A stretch of 64,000 nucleotides of DNA from Entonaema liquescens (taxonomy: Eukaryota > Ascomycota > Sordariomycetes > Xylariales > Xylariaceae), in NCBI GenBank assembly GCA_902805475.1, contig CADCSX010000002.1, positions 124,001-188,000 on the forward strand. Reading direction: 5' to 3'. The position numbers and the translations under genes were made by a program. Below are positions 45,155 to 58,450 of this stretch, piece by piece. Numbering within the stretch: the first letter of the stretch is position 1; each line of letters begins with the position of its first letter. A model generated the notes under the pieces. It was not told where the DNA came from and ran no database searches. It worked only from the letters and a program-made list of their open reading frames with translations.

Positions 45155-46550
45155 TGCCGCTTTGTTCGCTATTGCAGAATCCATCAATCTACCTAATTCA
45201 TCTACCTCATAGACAAATCAATATTATTGCATAGGGTTAAGTCCTAACCCTAGGGAGTAAAATATAGATGCTTCTTTTCTCTTTCTGGACCACTTACGCT
45301 GAAACATCCCCCACCCCCCCAGCACTAAGTCAAATGCAACATTATAGACGCTCTTTCGTGGTTCTACCATCAATAGCTTTGGGTGGTAGGTCGCTATGCT
45401 ACTGAGGAAGTAGGGTGCGTAGATCTGCGAGCTATTTTGATCACGAGGTTAGCTAACATGATGCACCTGTGCGCAACTGCAACTCTTGGGTGATCATATA
45501 ATCAATGTTCGGATATAAGTAAAGGAATAACACACTGTTAATATATATTTTGACCTGAAACGGCCATTTAACTAGACTAGACCAATAAAAAACCCTACGT
45601 TTACCGAAAGCCGGCTTATATAGTACCTATATAATAGAAAACAGCAGGCTAAGGGGGCCAGTGTATGTTACATTATTGGAATTTAGTCTTGGAATAGTAT
45701 TGGTTTAACCATAGTAAGAGTAATTGTAGCTCATGACATTCGCGGCCTTGGTACATCTTTTCCAGGTTGCCTAAGCCCATGTTGGTAAATGCTATGTGCA
45801 GCGAAGGCAATAGTTCCTCGTTTCAAAACGTGTACGGCCACGAGGATACGATAGCGGGAAGTCTGTTCTACGCCGGCCAACTGGTTTCCCGAGTGTAGGC
45901 CGAGACCATCGAAATCGAGACGGTAGTTAAGTTAAAGCATACTTTAACCAATTATGGCTCTTGATGTCATACGGATTGATAAAATATGGGTTGCCCCAGT
46001 TTGAGGGCACCCGGGTGTTAATAGAGAGTGCATTGTATATCGACTGCGAGCCTATCTAACATTAACTTATGTAGACGACTGTATTGTCTAGAACATTGGC
46101 GCATTTGCTACACGACATACTATGGAATAATGACAATAACAGGTTATCCATTCGTTTGACATATACCTTCTGTAAATGTGGAACTATGTGAAAGCTCATG
46201 TACGATTTACTTAGACTAAGCTCTATACAAGTACAATGGAACATTCTTGTGACATGATAGGTTGGTGATATTGTATGATATGGGCTTCTATTTCATGTAT
46301 TTTAAATGTCCATTTATCTGCTTACTGGATGAAATTGCTTGTAAACGTTGAATAGGCGCTTGGAACAATAAAACCATTAGTAAAGCAACGTATACGCTTT
46401 GAATTAATTATAGCTACTGTGTTCTAGTTAAGCTAGTGTTGCCTCTCAAATCGAAGCTGGTATACAAGTGTACATAGAGGAAACTGTCATTTGAAGCACT
46501 GGCAACTTATCTTGGGATAAGGCTGGACTCCTCATACGTCTTATCATCGC
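45155..46550. other. intergenic region
   Basis: 1.4 kb with no supported gene. A stretch near 45740-45910 reads as plausible protein for short runs on the minus strand, but I could not match it to a family. Confidence 0.35.
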
Positions 46551-47363
46551 TCATATTCGAACACTTCGATCTCTTCCCTTACGCTCTTCGATCCGATTTA
46601 ATAGTCCCGAGAGACTAAACCTCTTATCTACAACTGGCCCCGAGTATGAGCGGTGTGTCGTCGAACTAGTACTCGAAAAAGTGAGAGCGCGGATAAGGAT
46701 GTACTGGATTGTGTCCCTATGACGTCCGTCGGCCGACCTGCTGTGAGTATGAGAATTTAAACGTAAGTTAATCTGTAAGGGAGGGAACTCGCGGATATTG
46801 CCCCGTCCGCCAATGCCATAGCCTCTGAGTTGGGCATCCCTTTCCCTGACCGCACTGCCTGCTTCAAGGCTCAGATCATCAGAGCTCCGCCGTCTCTGGG
46901 ACCGGGCCGGAGCACCACTCACTGCCGTGTCGAAACGTGTCTGGCTTGTCGACCGCAGATTGGCAACGGATACACTGCGCACTGGCGCCAATCGACCCTG
47001 AACCCTTACGCAGTGCTGTGGTCGCTCTTGTATCGGTAACAACCGGCTTGTTTCGGGATCCAGATCGAATAAGGTTATCGACCTATCGCCTTCATCGCTT
47101 CTATGGTCGCGATTGGGGAGGAGTGTGGATAATTCAGCGAGCAGCGGTGGCAGCGAAGGTGGCGGTGTGTACGGACGGGAACGCATAATGAATGCCTTGT
47201 TTACGCCGCTTTCTGCATCTGCATCCGCCACGCCGCGGGGAGTCAACTTAAGCAGCCGGAGGAGCTGGCTTGTTTTTTCGAGTTTACAGGTCGGAAACGG
47301 GCTGCATTGGATAGCTTGCAGGTAAGAAAATTGACACCCAGAATCGCAAGGCTTTACGATCAT
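46551..47363 (-). CDS. hypothetical protein, low complexity
   Basis: A single open frame of 270 codons from ATG 47363. A later ATG at 47186 would give 211 aa starting MRSRPYTPPPSLPPLLAELS. The product is rich in Arg, Ser, Pro and Leu, without membrane segment, signal peptide or family motif. The length is more than expected by chance in this composition, which is the only support. It lies in a region of decaying genes and has shorter overlapping frames on the opposite strand. Possibly lineage-specific or not a gene. Confidence 0.35.
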   Translation of the reverse strand: MIVKPCDSGCQFSYLQAIQCSPFPTCKLEKTSQLLRLLKLTPRGVADADAESGVNKAFIMRSRPYTPPPSLPPLLAELSTLLPNRDHRSDEGDRSITLFDLDPETSRLLPIQERPQHCVRVQGRLAPVRSVSVANLRSTSQTRFDTAVSGAPARSQRRRSSDDLSLEAGSAVRERDAQLRGYGIGGRGNIREFPPLQINLRLNSHTHSRSADGRHRDTIQYILIRALTFSSTSSTTHRSYSGPVVDKRFSLSGLLNRIEERKGRDRSVRI

Positions 47364-50300
47364 AGATATCTTACCGCCATGGATTGTAGCGGCGATGATG
47401 TCAAAATCACATTGCAGACGGAAAAAAGGGGAAATTGCAGTGGGAGATAAAACGCCAAAGGCGCGGGAAGGACATGTTAGACAAGGGAGCAGCCTCCGTA
47501 GGACTTGGATTCAATGGCTTGCGACTAGGCGTCGCTATCGCGTGCTATCGTATTGATCAGCACGAGTTTTACTTTTATTGTGTACCTACACAATTGAAAT
47601 TACTAAGAGGCGTTTGATAACAGTGATAACCCCTGATGAGAGCTGATGGTGGCGTAGATTAAGATCTCACTCTTGTCTTACGAAGGGGAGTTATCTATCG
47701 TTAGAATACCATAAATTATGAATCTATTTACAATGAAGTCGTTGAATAGGAATATCATGAAACTTTGAGGCTCTATGAGAGATCGACACGAAGGATTTGA
47801 GACCACGCGTCGAGACTGAAGTGAACCATGGCTTTCATTCCAAAGGGCCGCTCGTATGCAGGGCCGTGGCACTGACATAGTAGATCACCTCGTGGCCAGC
47901 TGGAATTATGAAAATTGAGTCCCCCAAGATTCGTAGTTTGGGCGAGCCAGAATATCGTTGCGGCGAAATCGTATTTTGAATACGGTCATGACCAGTCGCT
48001 ATTCGCGTTTATAATCATTGAAATTACACTTTCATGGTGCGGCTTACCAACAGCACATATTAATTTTCTCCTTAGGTAAGTTATTGGGGTAACAGTATGC
48101 TATTGGTGAGTTTGGTAAGTCATCGTATGATTCCTCTCAATTACTTCTTTGATTACGGCTCGCAAGGCTTAGCTAATATACTAAAAAAAAAGGTCACTAT
48201 GTGGGTATTAAGCGGTTGCTCCCGCTAGTCAGTGCTTCAGATTTTATGTTTAAATTTATGTCTAAAATACTAACTTCTTTTCATTATGCTGCACTAGCGA
48301 TGCTGTCGTCATCGAAATATGAAAAGCATTACAAGCCTTCGTTGTGAAAGAGAAAAAAAAAAGGGGGATGGGGGGAAGAGAGAAAACCCCGACGGTCGGG
48401 TTTCGTGTAACATTGCATTATAGGCCGAATAACACTTGCTCATCGCTCTCATTGCGGTCCGTAACCCCGCCGTAAAATGCACAACTAGGTAGGCTCAACT
48501 CAAGTTCAATGGGGTTTCTTATGGCTAATGCGCGCTCATTTGTTTGCATACATAGTCGCATACATAGTCGCATACACAGTCGCATACATACTTTCTTATG
48601 CCCTTCATCTGCATGCGCATGTAGTTCGCAGCTAAGTTCGAACTCGTTGCTAAGATGAGGGGTAACCATTATGTTTCGTTGGTGGCGCCGTCGAAGAAGC
48701 GGTCGGGAGTAAGTTGTGGGTAGATCTACGCAACTACCATCGCTTGGGATGAAGTATGAAATAGGAGATGAAGCTTGCTATTTCGCCATTCACACGTGAA
48801 TTTCACTGATGCCTTGCAGATATCCCATGCAGTTGCTGGAATTTGGCGGAATTAAAGGAAAAGCTTCTCACGCATGCTTCTCAGATCGCTTAGCATTTAT
48901 CGTTTCAAGGAACGTCGCATTTTGGAGTTTTTGTTTTCGCGGTAGTTCTATCCTCTCCGCTACTTGTTGGCTTCGGCCGGCATATTTACTAGAACTGCGC
49001 TTCCTCCGTTCTAATGCAGACTCCAAAACTGTCCGTGCAACGCCTCGGTAAACGCTGTACTCACCGTCGCTCAGAAATTTCAGCCGAGGCGTTTAATTTG
49101 CTGCGGGGTGATTGAGAAGAAGGCAAGATTTATAAGCCCCTATACGTTGCATCCTGTTGTGCAAGTAGAAAATTCTATGCAATATGCGGCTAGCAACAGA
49201 TACAAACGATGCAAGTGATACATGCCTCATTACCAATGTACTGGGAATGGTAGGTAGTATTTTCGACGATGGAGGGCACCTATTCTGTACTTTTCGGCCG
49301 AGTTTGTTGGTTTGCTTACGTACCTAGGAAACATACCTAGTAAACACACAGGACTTTTACGTCTTGCACGAGTTATGGACTATAAACAGGGCTGAAGGGA
49401 TTCGTTGTTAGGACCAAGATTCAATCCATGGTGAAAACATCCTAGCAAAAAACACACGATAAACATGGCTGTTCTTGGTGCGAGCCGGGTTTAAAGTCTA
49501 GAACCTTTTGAAGTTTGCTATGATTTTTCAAAGACGCTCGGTCTTTTGAATTACAAGGCAAAATCCGGTTTGACCTGGTTAACCTCCTTGTAACCCCACG
49601 CTTATAGACCAAAATACATAGTACATAATAATAAAAAGTTATCCTCGTGTATAACAAAAAGGGGCACAGCAATAAGCATAAAAAAAGTGACCCATTGTCA
49701 GTGCGGTGTGGAGTTGACATTTTTTAAATCCCTGTTCCTGTTGTGACATTGACCCTTATCCTTGTTACCTTGTTTCCATGTTGCCGCGGTCGAGGAAACA
49801 GCTAATAAATAAGCTAAATTCCCATCTCTAACACTCTACAAAATAACAAGGCCGTAGTAAAACCATTGGCGAGAAAAAAAACTCTTCTTTGTGGCACTAC
49901 ATTAGCCCCCTAATCTGAACCCGTTAGCCCCCGATCCGTCTCTTAGCCCGGGATCGTCGGTTTTAGTGGCTTGGGCCGGGCTAAGCACGACTTCCGAGGT
50001 CGGCTCGGCCGCCATGATTGGTCTCGTCAGCATTGAAATTACCTCCTAAGATTCATGTCGTCGATCATTGATTGATCAGCTATACGCCTCTTAAACTTGC
50101 TCTTTTATTGATAAGGATAGAGCCTCGAGGTTGCTTCCATGATACGTAGCTCTCTTTCTATTTGCCCCCCTTTCCCCTTTCTGGCATGCATGCCATAATC
50201 ACTGCGTGCATGAAACGGGTATTAAGTTGGAGTATATGCTGGAGTTACATTACCGAGTGACCTCGTCACTTGCTGGGAAAGAGCGTAATGCGTCAAGTTC

Positions 50301-50931
50301 CTTGCTGTCGGTAACACATCCGATGAACATGGTTCTAGCATTGCATGATATTAGGATAGAAACTTGGTATGTGAGACAGGGTAGTTAACAAATTTTCAAA
50401 CTAGGTTATCTGTTATACGACATGTAAGCGGGTGGCTAGCTTACAGTGTATTCTACTTACCCCTATCTTTTCTCTAGGACAGTTAGTTTTGATTGCGTAA
50501 ACACTGTTAGTGCTGATGGTGTTGGTATTAGTTGTTGGTCACGCCGAGATTGCACGTGGACAAGACTTATGCTGGATACCTGCACGTGTTGGTGCAGCAT
50601 CGTTGGTGTTATGCATACCCAGCCTCATTTGTGCTGGTCGCTAGATTATGGGTATCTTCTAGTTTCTACGCAAAAAAAGCATGCTGTGTTAATTGTACAA
50701 GTAGAACTCTTCAACAGAGGAAAGAAATGACTGATCATGCTGACGCGCCAGCGGAATATCGTGAAGAGAAAAGAACAAAGAAAAACCAACAAGGAGTGCT
50801 TTTTTTTTAGTACATCATCTCGAAGAGAACTCCATCCCGACCCGTAGTCCCATAGTCCAAATACAAGTACAACCTTCATTAGCACACGCCCGTGCCTGCT
50901 CACAGAGCGCATAGAAAAGATCTAGATTAGT
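47364..50931. other. gene-free region
   Basis: In 3.6 kb I see no supported gene. It contains a 12-bp minisatellite at 48546-48589, a purine tract near 48350-48386, and several short frames without family features. Confidence 0.4.
48546..48589 (+). repeat. 12-bp minisatellite
   Basis: About 3.7 copies of GCATACATAGTC, one with a single T-to-C change. Read on the minus strand it gives repeated CMRL in a chance frame. Confidence 0.85.
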
Positions 50932-53072
50932 CTAGTTGAGATTCGGCTCCCGCGAGTCTAAAGGTTTTAAGCTGTCGTCTAGAGATTCTAGCTTCTTCAT
51001 GTTGCCGTACTTGTTCATCCATTCGGTGTTCACATCGCGATAGTCTTCGGGCCCGTAAGATTCGTAGAGCTCCGCCAGGAAGCCTTTCTTACGGTAGATG
51101 TTAAGACCCAAGTCGCGCTGTAAGAGATCAAGATATGGAACGGCGTCGAAGATGAAGTTGGGATTCTTCGTCCCGTCAGTCGGATAGCGCCATTTTCCAA
51201 AGCGGTTATGCAACATGGTCTCATACTGAAGCTGGTCCATCGCCTTCGCATCGCCAACTGCAGTCGATGGGTCATGTTCCAGTTTACCGGCGAAATAAGC
51301 ACTGATCCAGAGACCTTGCACGTGCGCACAAATCATATTACTGAAGTTGGAAACGATACCAGTGAAAGCTGTGTCACGAGTGCGCAGGAACCGCTCAGAT
51401 GGGGGCACGATAAAGTGGTGCAGCATATACGGAGTGAGCGGCTTGTAGGGTGTTACATCGTCGTCGCTCATGATCCCCTTCTGTTCTGTCATGGGGACGT
51501 AATTCTTGTTCCATACGGGCGGGTCCTTCAATCGGGGGAAACGCTCAAGGATATCCTTGTCGACACGCTCTATCAACGCTGGGTTGTTGGCGAGATCGGT
51601 TGCCGGTGCGTCGGGGTTCGGTGCATGCGGAACACCAAGTTCACCTTCGATACCTTCCGGTAGCAGCTTGATGGGCGGTACATGCTTCCAGCCAGTGTGG
51701 GCGAGTAAAGCGTCAGACTCAAATTCGGTACCGTCGGACAGATGGACCTTTCCTGGACTGAGATGGTCGATTTCGCTAACATACACGTTGACGAGATCGC
51801 TCTTAATAATATCCATGATATTGGTATCGTAATTCATGATACTGAAGCTGGATCCCGTAAACATGGCGCTGGTCCAAGGCTTCAGCTTAGCTGTCTTAGG
51901 ATGAGCGTCGTATCCATTGAGACTGATAACATCTCCACCTAACACCTTCCAGAAGGAGTTAACGATGGCACGTCCGACTGGAGTGCCGTGGTAAAAACCA
52001 CGAATTCCGCCGTAGCCATCGATATCGCCCCATGCGCAAGGGCTAAACCAGGTCAAGAAGCGCATGTCTATTCAAGATGTGTTAAAAAATATTTCAGCTT
52101 CAAATGAGTTATCACAAAGACTTACTGGCGAGCTTCTCGATCCACTTCTTGAGTGGAGTTACATATGATGGAGCGATCCAACAAGGTCCGTGGCCAGAAG
52201 CTATTGAAATCGGTCAACATCAACACACCGCGAATGATTAATATCACGAATACACTTACACCGAATTACCCAATCTACTTTCACGCCAGCGGTGGCGTAG
52301 GCGTAAACGGCGTCCCAGGCAAATTTGGTGGCGCCGAAGACGGTGACTCTCTTGGCAGTCTGCAATGTGTCGGCATTTTGCTTAAATTCCTTGCCATGGA
52401 AGATTCTGCCGCCGAATGTTTCTTCACCTTCGAAATGTGGCAAGAATGGTTCTGATGTTAGGCCGGTAGCAAAGATGACCCGGCGTGCGAAGACCTTGGT
52501 TTCGCTTTGGTCTGGGCGTCGGACTGTCAAAACCCAACCACCCTCGACAGTATCCTGATGCTCAGCAACAAGAACTTTAGTATTAAGGCGGATCATGCTA
52601 GTAATTCCAAATCTAGCAGCATACGCCTTGAGGTAATTGTTAATAACCGAGCCTGGCATGTGTTCACCAGTCTTGACACCGAATGTCGGCGTGTCCATGG
52701 GAAAGTCAGGATACTCGAATGTTCCCAGTAGATTGTTGCTCTTCAAGCCTGGATATAGACGGTCGTCGGCCCACGTACCGCCCAAGCTGGACTGGGAGTC
52801 GAACACTGCCAGCGAGCATTCTGGTTGAGTGACGTGAAATTGCTTCGCGGCGGCCAAACCAAACCAACCTGCCAAGCCGGCGGGGTCAGCTATATACGCC
52901 CTCTACAGTTTGTCTGGCATCCTTCATGGGGATATGTAGAAGAGGGGGCGAAGGACCAAAGAAAGATTACCAACTTACCAGCACCAACAACGACGCAGTC
53001 CAGCTTCTCCATTGTGATGTTTTCTGTGGCAGCGATGGCATCGCGCTTTTCGGTAAATCTTGTATCGGCCAT
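50932..53072 (-). CDS. FMO-like FAD/NAD(P)-dependent monooxygenase
   Basis: Four exons, 53072-52979, 52868-52260, 52200-52126 and 52067-50932, give 637 aa. All junctions are in frame with GT..AG. The FAD-binding Rossmann motif VVVGAGWFGL is at 27-36 (GAGWFG at 30-35), followed by GGTW in SSLGGTWADDRLYPGLKSNN. FATG ends the FAD part, and FHGKEF corresponds to the FMO/BVMO fingerprint region. A second nucleotide-binding turn reads VTVFGATKFAWDAVY, where most relatives have G-x-[GN]-x-S/A-A. An LLAHTGWK segment comes later. Fungal enzymes of this type are often called dimethylaniline monooxygenases and act on secondary metabolites or xenobiotics by N-, S- or C-oxygenation. Substrate is unknown. 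ATG 53072 (ACCATGG) is the start; M21 is an alternative. Confidence 0.88.
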
Positions 53073-55324
53073 GGTGATACACTTGCACAAGACTCGCTCG
53101 GTGCTTTATCCGATGGGTCTTTCCGTGTTCTACGCAGACAAAGCAATGGCGTCGTTCTTGGTATAGAAAAGAACCGGTAAACTGGGTAAAGGTCATAGGA
53201 TAAACTTGAGAATGCGAACCGCACCGAAGGCGCCGAGGACTTAACACATAGTAAGTATGTATGTAGTCAAGAGGGAGAGAGAGCCTTATCCTACCCTCCC
53301 TTCTCCCACGCGGCAGAGGGCCTCGACCTATTTTGCACCATAACATAGTACCAGCATGCTGAGCAGAAAACGGCATCGCTCGTCTCATCCAACATCCCGA
53401 CGGCCCGCCCTAATCTGTCGTTCCCCTAGTCGTACGGTGCGAAGCAAGGGTGCACGGGGTCCGTGTCTTGGGATTCTGGGGGCGACAGCACGACAAGGAC
53501 CTGATGTCTGCGCTACCTAAGATTATGAAGTGGTTCTCGAAATGGCAACCCTCCACGTTCTTGGCAATTCTTGCCAAATGCTAATCTAATCCGCCAACGT
53601 CGAACTGTACATCAGCCGAGAAGATCCATGCCAATCATTTGCTCTTCTAGGACTTGGTTTGGTCTCACCCGTCCCGTCGTTGCAATCCATAATAGACGTA
53701 ATAGTAGTTAGACCCTCCTTTCTGTCCTCTCATAACCCCACCTATTCCCTGAAGCGTGGCCAATATTTGACCATATTATAGCCTTATTAAGTCCAGACGG
53801 CCCCCAGTTTTGCTGTTGTGATATGCACGAAATTCAGATACTTAATACGTCCAATTATAACGTGGTCATCGGCACAGACCGACCGATGAATCGCGATGAT
53901 TACGATAATAACAGATTACAGTGATAAAATAATTGAGGGTTTCGTGACCAGGTTTTGACCACTGATGAGATGAGAAGTTATTAGATCGTCACTAACACGT
54001 AAATAAAAATTTCTAGTATTGCTTACGCTTAAGTCGCTTTAAGTCCTCGCTAAAGTCTAATAACATGCATATGGAGTGCAGCGGTGCACACCATCTGATT
54101 TGCTTGTCGTAGATTCGTAGATGTGTAGACGTTCTAGCCTGCATCTGTACGTTATGGAGGGTTTCATGCATAACAGCATCAAATAGATACATGTACAGCA
54201 CAAATCCGAGCCATGCCACGCATGGTTAGTTAATACCGAACATGTACGTGAGAAATTCCGGCTGGGATAATCCATTCCGCCTGAGGCTCTCTGGGCTGTT
54301 TCCCAGTCTCGGTAGCTTTGATTCTGGAATCCTTCTCTTGAATCCTTCTCTAGTTTCTCAACCCCAAACATTCGCCTCCTTCTCAGGTACAAAAGCTCCG
54401 AGAAGAATTCCAGGATCTTTTTTTTTTTTTTTTTCGTGATTTCTCTTCTTGCCCCTGGTTTTCCTATCCTTGACTTCGTCTCACCCAACGCCTCGGAGGA
54501 ACTAATTGTGCGCCGAAGGCTGAGGCAGTGGCACCGTGGTCCCGCAAACCTGCAGAGGCTAACTTACCGGCCCCTGAGGGAATGTAACCGTGATGTTTAG
54601 CCGCGCATGTGGTTATGCATAGAATCGGAGTCGATATACGTCTCATAGGACACGGCACATATCAATTCACAAAACAACAACCATAATAGTTCTAGGGCTT
54701 ATGTGACGCACGATACAGGAGCTAGAAAAATAGCTAGGGGTAGCTTGGGTGGCAATATTGAACCGCGTCTGGGCTACCAAGATTCGAATAGAGAGATTGA
54801 CATCTCGTTCCTGCATTACGGAGAAAACCAGACTCGTGTGTGATTATGCGTTGACGATTGAGTAAGTGATATAGGCCGTCACACGAACAATAACCGCATT
54901 AAAGTCCCAGATGCAGTTCAGACTTCTGCCGATCTGTCACTCGGTATCCATATATGTGGCTTCGGATATCCACACTGATAATGACTTGAGATTAATCCAA
55001 CCCATGTCGATACAGCCGTTATGTGGTTCAGGCTCATAAGAATCCATGTTTTGATACCCCGATCTTTGCGGTCTATCACGAATTGACCAGTCACAACGCC
55101 TTTCACAAAAGACCCTCTTTCTTGCCTTGTATAATTATATGTAGTTGTATCTCAGTATATACGAATTCCGCCGCCCTCTGGGCGAGCCAGCCTTCGAATA
55201 GTAAAAGTCTAAAGTCTAGCCTCCGTCCGTTTCGTGTCTTCGCTAGTCGACTTCAAGTCAAGTCCTTCAATAGTCCCGTCCCCTCGCTTGCTTCGCTTCC
55301 TTCACTTGTCTCTCCTTACGCATC
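53073..55324. other. divergent intergenic region
   Basis: 2.25 kb between divergent genes. No supported gene. A 17-nt poly-T tract lies at about 54418-54434. The right end is probably leader of the rhodopsin-fold gene. Confidence 0.4.
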
Positions 55325-56955
55325 ATGTCTTCAGCAGCCGAACAACCACCCGATCCCGCAGCGGCAGCGGCTGCTGCCGCCGCCATGCTCCAGTTCACCA
55401 TCGAGGCCTGGACACTATTATCAATCGGAATTTGCGTGACCATACTTCGAACGTACGCTCGTATAAAAGCTGTAGGGCTCAAACACTTACAAGCCGACGA
55501 CTATCTAGCTTGGGTTGGAGTGGTTAGTGTTCACTCATGTTTATCTCGTCGGAATAAGGGCACATGGGACTGACTTCGATCATGTAGACATTCTATGCCG
55601 TCGAGACTAGTTTGGCTTATTCAGTCGGTGCTGTCGCTCAAGGCTTGGCCAACAATGGTATGACAGACGAGCAACGTGCCACATTGTCGCCGGACAGCCA
55701 AGAATTTAAGACGAGGTGTGTAACCTTAGATACAATAGGGGAGAAGACGTCAATTAAGCGTGGTATACTAATTGGTTTTTTCTAGGGTCACCGGCTCCCA
55801 GATTCAACTTGCTGGGTGGTCTTCTTACTCTGTACTACTCTGGTCGCTCAAGGCATCTCTTTTGGTCTTCTATATGCGTTTGACAGTAAGGGCTTGCTTC
55901 TTATGTTACTGTAGTAAGATTTGTAGCTAAGTTTCACTTTAGGCCGGATTGAACCGAACGTATCTAGTTCGTATCTACATCGGTTTTGGAATCCTTATCG
56001 CCAGCTTCATCGTCATATTGATGAATCTTTTCCTCGCCTGCCGGCCCTTCCATAAGTACTGGCAAATATATCCTGACCCAGGAAGTATGTTCCAACTCAT
56101 CCAAGCCTTAACTATATGAAGCACCAACTAACCTTCCGTCTAGATGTCTGCCAACCCGCCGTATCTAATCAAGTTATCTGGGTGTATCTATCGATGAATG
56201 TGACGACCGATTTATATCTGATTTCTATTCCTGTTCCTATGCTTTGGCAGTCGAGCTTGAAGCCCGCAAAGAAATTTGGCTTAATCGTACTCTTCAGCGG
56301 TGGTCTCTTCGTCGTTGCTTGTGCTATTCTGCGTTGTGCTCTCATCGTAACCGTAAGTTGTTTAATTTATACCTCACTCGCAGGTACATGGACTCATATA
56401 AATCCATAGGACCCAGTCAATGGAGCTCAGCTCGCTGGATCATGGGCTGTTCGGGAGACATTTGTCGCTGTGGTCACGACCAACTTACCCATGGTCTTCC
56501 CTCTTATCAAGACATGGCTCACCCCTATTCTCGGCTCATTGATCACGACGGTGCGCTCGCAGCAGAAATTAACCGACAAGGAATCGAAAAGTGACCTTCG
56601 CACATTTGGCGGTGGGAGTCATCAGACCTGGCGGCGACGCGGACCCCCTACGGCGAACCCGATTACGAACTTCACATTTAACGAAAGCGAGGAACGAATA
56701 GTTGATGACGTTAAGATGCAAGATCTGAAGGGTTGGACCGATACAAGCACCAATGGTAGCAGCCCCGTTAGTAACAACAATCACAATATCCACAAGCACG
56801 TTGAAGTTGAGGTTGTCAGTGAAGTGCGAGATGAGAGAGATCAGTCAGGCAACCGACGCCAGGTCATCGGGGATGAGGAGAACCAGATCCACGGAAACTA
56901 CTCTTTCGCCAGAGGCCCACGGAGGTCAAGCTACACCGGCCACGGCCGTATGTAA
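55325..56955 (+). CDS. rhodopsin-fold integral membrane protein (fungal 7-TM, SAT4/PTH11-like)
   Basis: Six exons, 55325-55522, 55588-55715, 55786-55885, 55943-56084, 56144-56352 and 56410-56955, give 440 aa with all junctions in frame. After an N-terminal poly-alanine run come about seven transmembrane helices up to about residue 300. The usual family blocks are present: LRTYARIKAVG, LQADDYLAWVGV, WSLKASLLVFYMRLT, FLACRPFHKYWQIYPDPGN-C, TDLYLISIPVPMLW and ETFVAVVTTNLPMVFPLI. These mark the large Pezizomycotina family of rhodopsin-domain membrane proteins, some of which (PTH11) act as receptors in surface sensing. The C-terminal 130 or so residues are hydrophilic and probably cytosolic. A poly-Asn/Ser stretch (SSPVSNNNHNIHKHVEVE) is included. 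Ligand is unknown, and there is no CFEM domain. Confidence 0.88.
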
Positions 56956-57483
56956 AAAAAGATGAGATATAGAATAAGGAACGCGATACTAATTATTTCC
57001 TGACGAACTCCCTCTTGGCTGGCGCAACTGGGAATAACGCAGGAGGACGTAATAGAAATGGAATACAAAAAGCTGTAATACCTCAGCATTCGGTCTGTAC
57101 TGGAGTTATATGGTGTGTATATACCTGTTGTATACAGGAGCCCCAAACCAAGAAAGGTTTGTAAGGGATGGTATCTTCTCCGATCTGAAGCTCTGGCTGG
57201 CAAAAAGGGCAAAGGCGCTCCGACGAGCAACACTTAGGGTTTCATTGTGGTCTTAGGAAAGTGTCTAAGGGGAAATAGGGAAAGTAGTGTATAGTTTATA
57301 GGATTCCAACAGAATTCCAACAAGAGGGCAACACCGACATTCAAATATGCGTCGTGTGGGGGAAAGCGACCCGGTGCCATGACGCTGGGAAGGGGATCTA
57401 CATATTAGTACCGTTCTTAGTACCGAATATACATAGTGATACCCATTAGCTGGACTTCATTTGCTTTTTAGTGAGTACACAGA
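56956..57483. other. convergent intergenic region
   Basis: 528 bp between two convergent genes, presumably 3' UTRs. No gene was recognised. Confidence 0.4.
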
Positions 57484-58450
57484 TCATCTGTCCATAGCAA
57501 GCTTGATGATGGCTTTCAGCTCATCTCTCTCTAGGCCCTTGATGCCCAACAAATCATTATCCCTGACCGGGAAGTACCCGCCCCAGCCTTTGCCAATGAA
57601 CGCCCTATTAATGAACATAGCGATCACCTCCTCGCTATGGTCACCTTCTGCCCAACGTCGTAGGGCCTCACTTTCCAAGTCCTCGGTTTTGGAATGAGTA
57701 ATGTCCCAGCCGTCACTAGCGCCCAGCTCCTTGGCTATGGCAATTAATTCATTCTGGGTCGTATTGACGCTAGAAATTCTCACGGGACGATTAGCCGTCT
57801 CTTCCAGGTGGGTCAAGATGCCAATTACCGCCTGGGCAATGTCGTCGTAGGTTGTAGCACAGAAGAGTACGTCACCGCCATCTTTGATATCAGCCTTACG
57901 CTGCTTTACGTCCACGATGAAGTCCAAGGTCCAGTCTGGCCCGAGGAACGAGGCATTGTGAATCGTAGTCCACGAGAACGGTGGATTATCGATCACCTTT
58001 TGCTCGCAGCGCTGACGAATAGCTATTTTCGGCTTGTAGATGGGGAAATCAGCCAACTTGGGATTTAAGAGATCGTTGCCGTACTCAGACGGAATCATCC
58101 TCTTTATACCGGCTTTAGCCGCCGCGTCGACAAGGTTTTTCTGCACGTGAATAGCCTCGAAGGCCATTGCCGAAACGAGCGCATCCTGTCCCTGGAGGGC
58201 GGATTCCAATGAGTCAATAGAATCATAGTTCACCTCCTTGACGGTGACGTCTGCGGGGAGTTCGCGCCGTCGACTCTCATCACGCGTGAGAATAGTCACG
58301 TTGAACAGCTTCGAAGACAGAAGACGGTCCACGATTGGGCGGCCGATCTTCCCGGTTGCCTAATCAAAAATGTCAGCACCTATCTCGGGCAAATGGTAAG
58401 GGTGGAGTTTGACAGACCCCTACAACGGCGACATTCTTGATTGTAGTCAT
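57484..58450 (-). CDS. NmrA-like/isoflavone reductase-like NAD(P)-binding protein
   Basis: Two exons, 58450-58418 and 58359-57484, give 302 aa. The 33-nt first exon codes for MTTIKNVAVVG. The 58-bp intron ends TGATTAG, and joining restores the nucleotide-binding VVGATGKIGRPIV at 9-21. The donor GTCTGT is less usual. Further family marks are LTRDES after beta-2 (an Arg there is typical of NADP binding), VSAMAFEAIHVQKNLVDAA, and KRMIPSEYGND with the conserved Pro-Ser-Glu-Tyr-Gly. The fold is an atypical SDR of the NmrA/PCBER/isoflavone-reductase group. Members either reduce aromatic substrates or act as redox-sensing regulators, and the sequence does not decide which. The gene appears complete. 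Confidence 0.9.

Noticed and set aside
45740..45910. Protein-like minus-strand translation (NMGLGNLEKMY and neighbours)
   Set aside because: Short pieces in two frames with no family I can name. Too weak to call a pseudogene.
48418..48669. Minus-strand frame with repeated CMRL units
   Set aside because: It is produced by the 12-bp minisatellite at 48546-48589 and has no other support.
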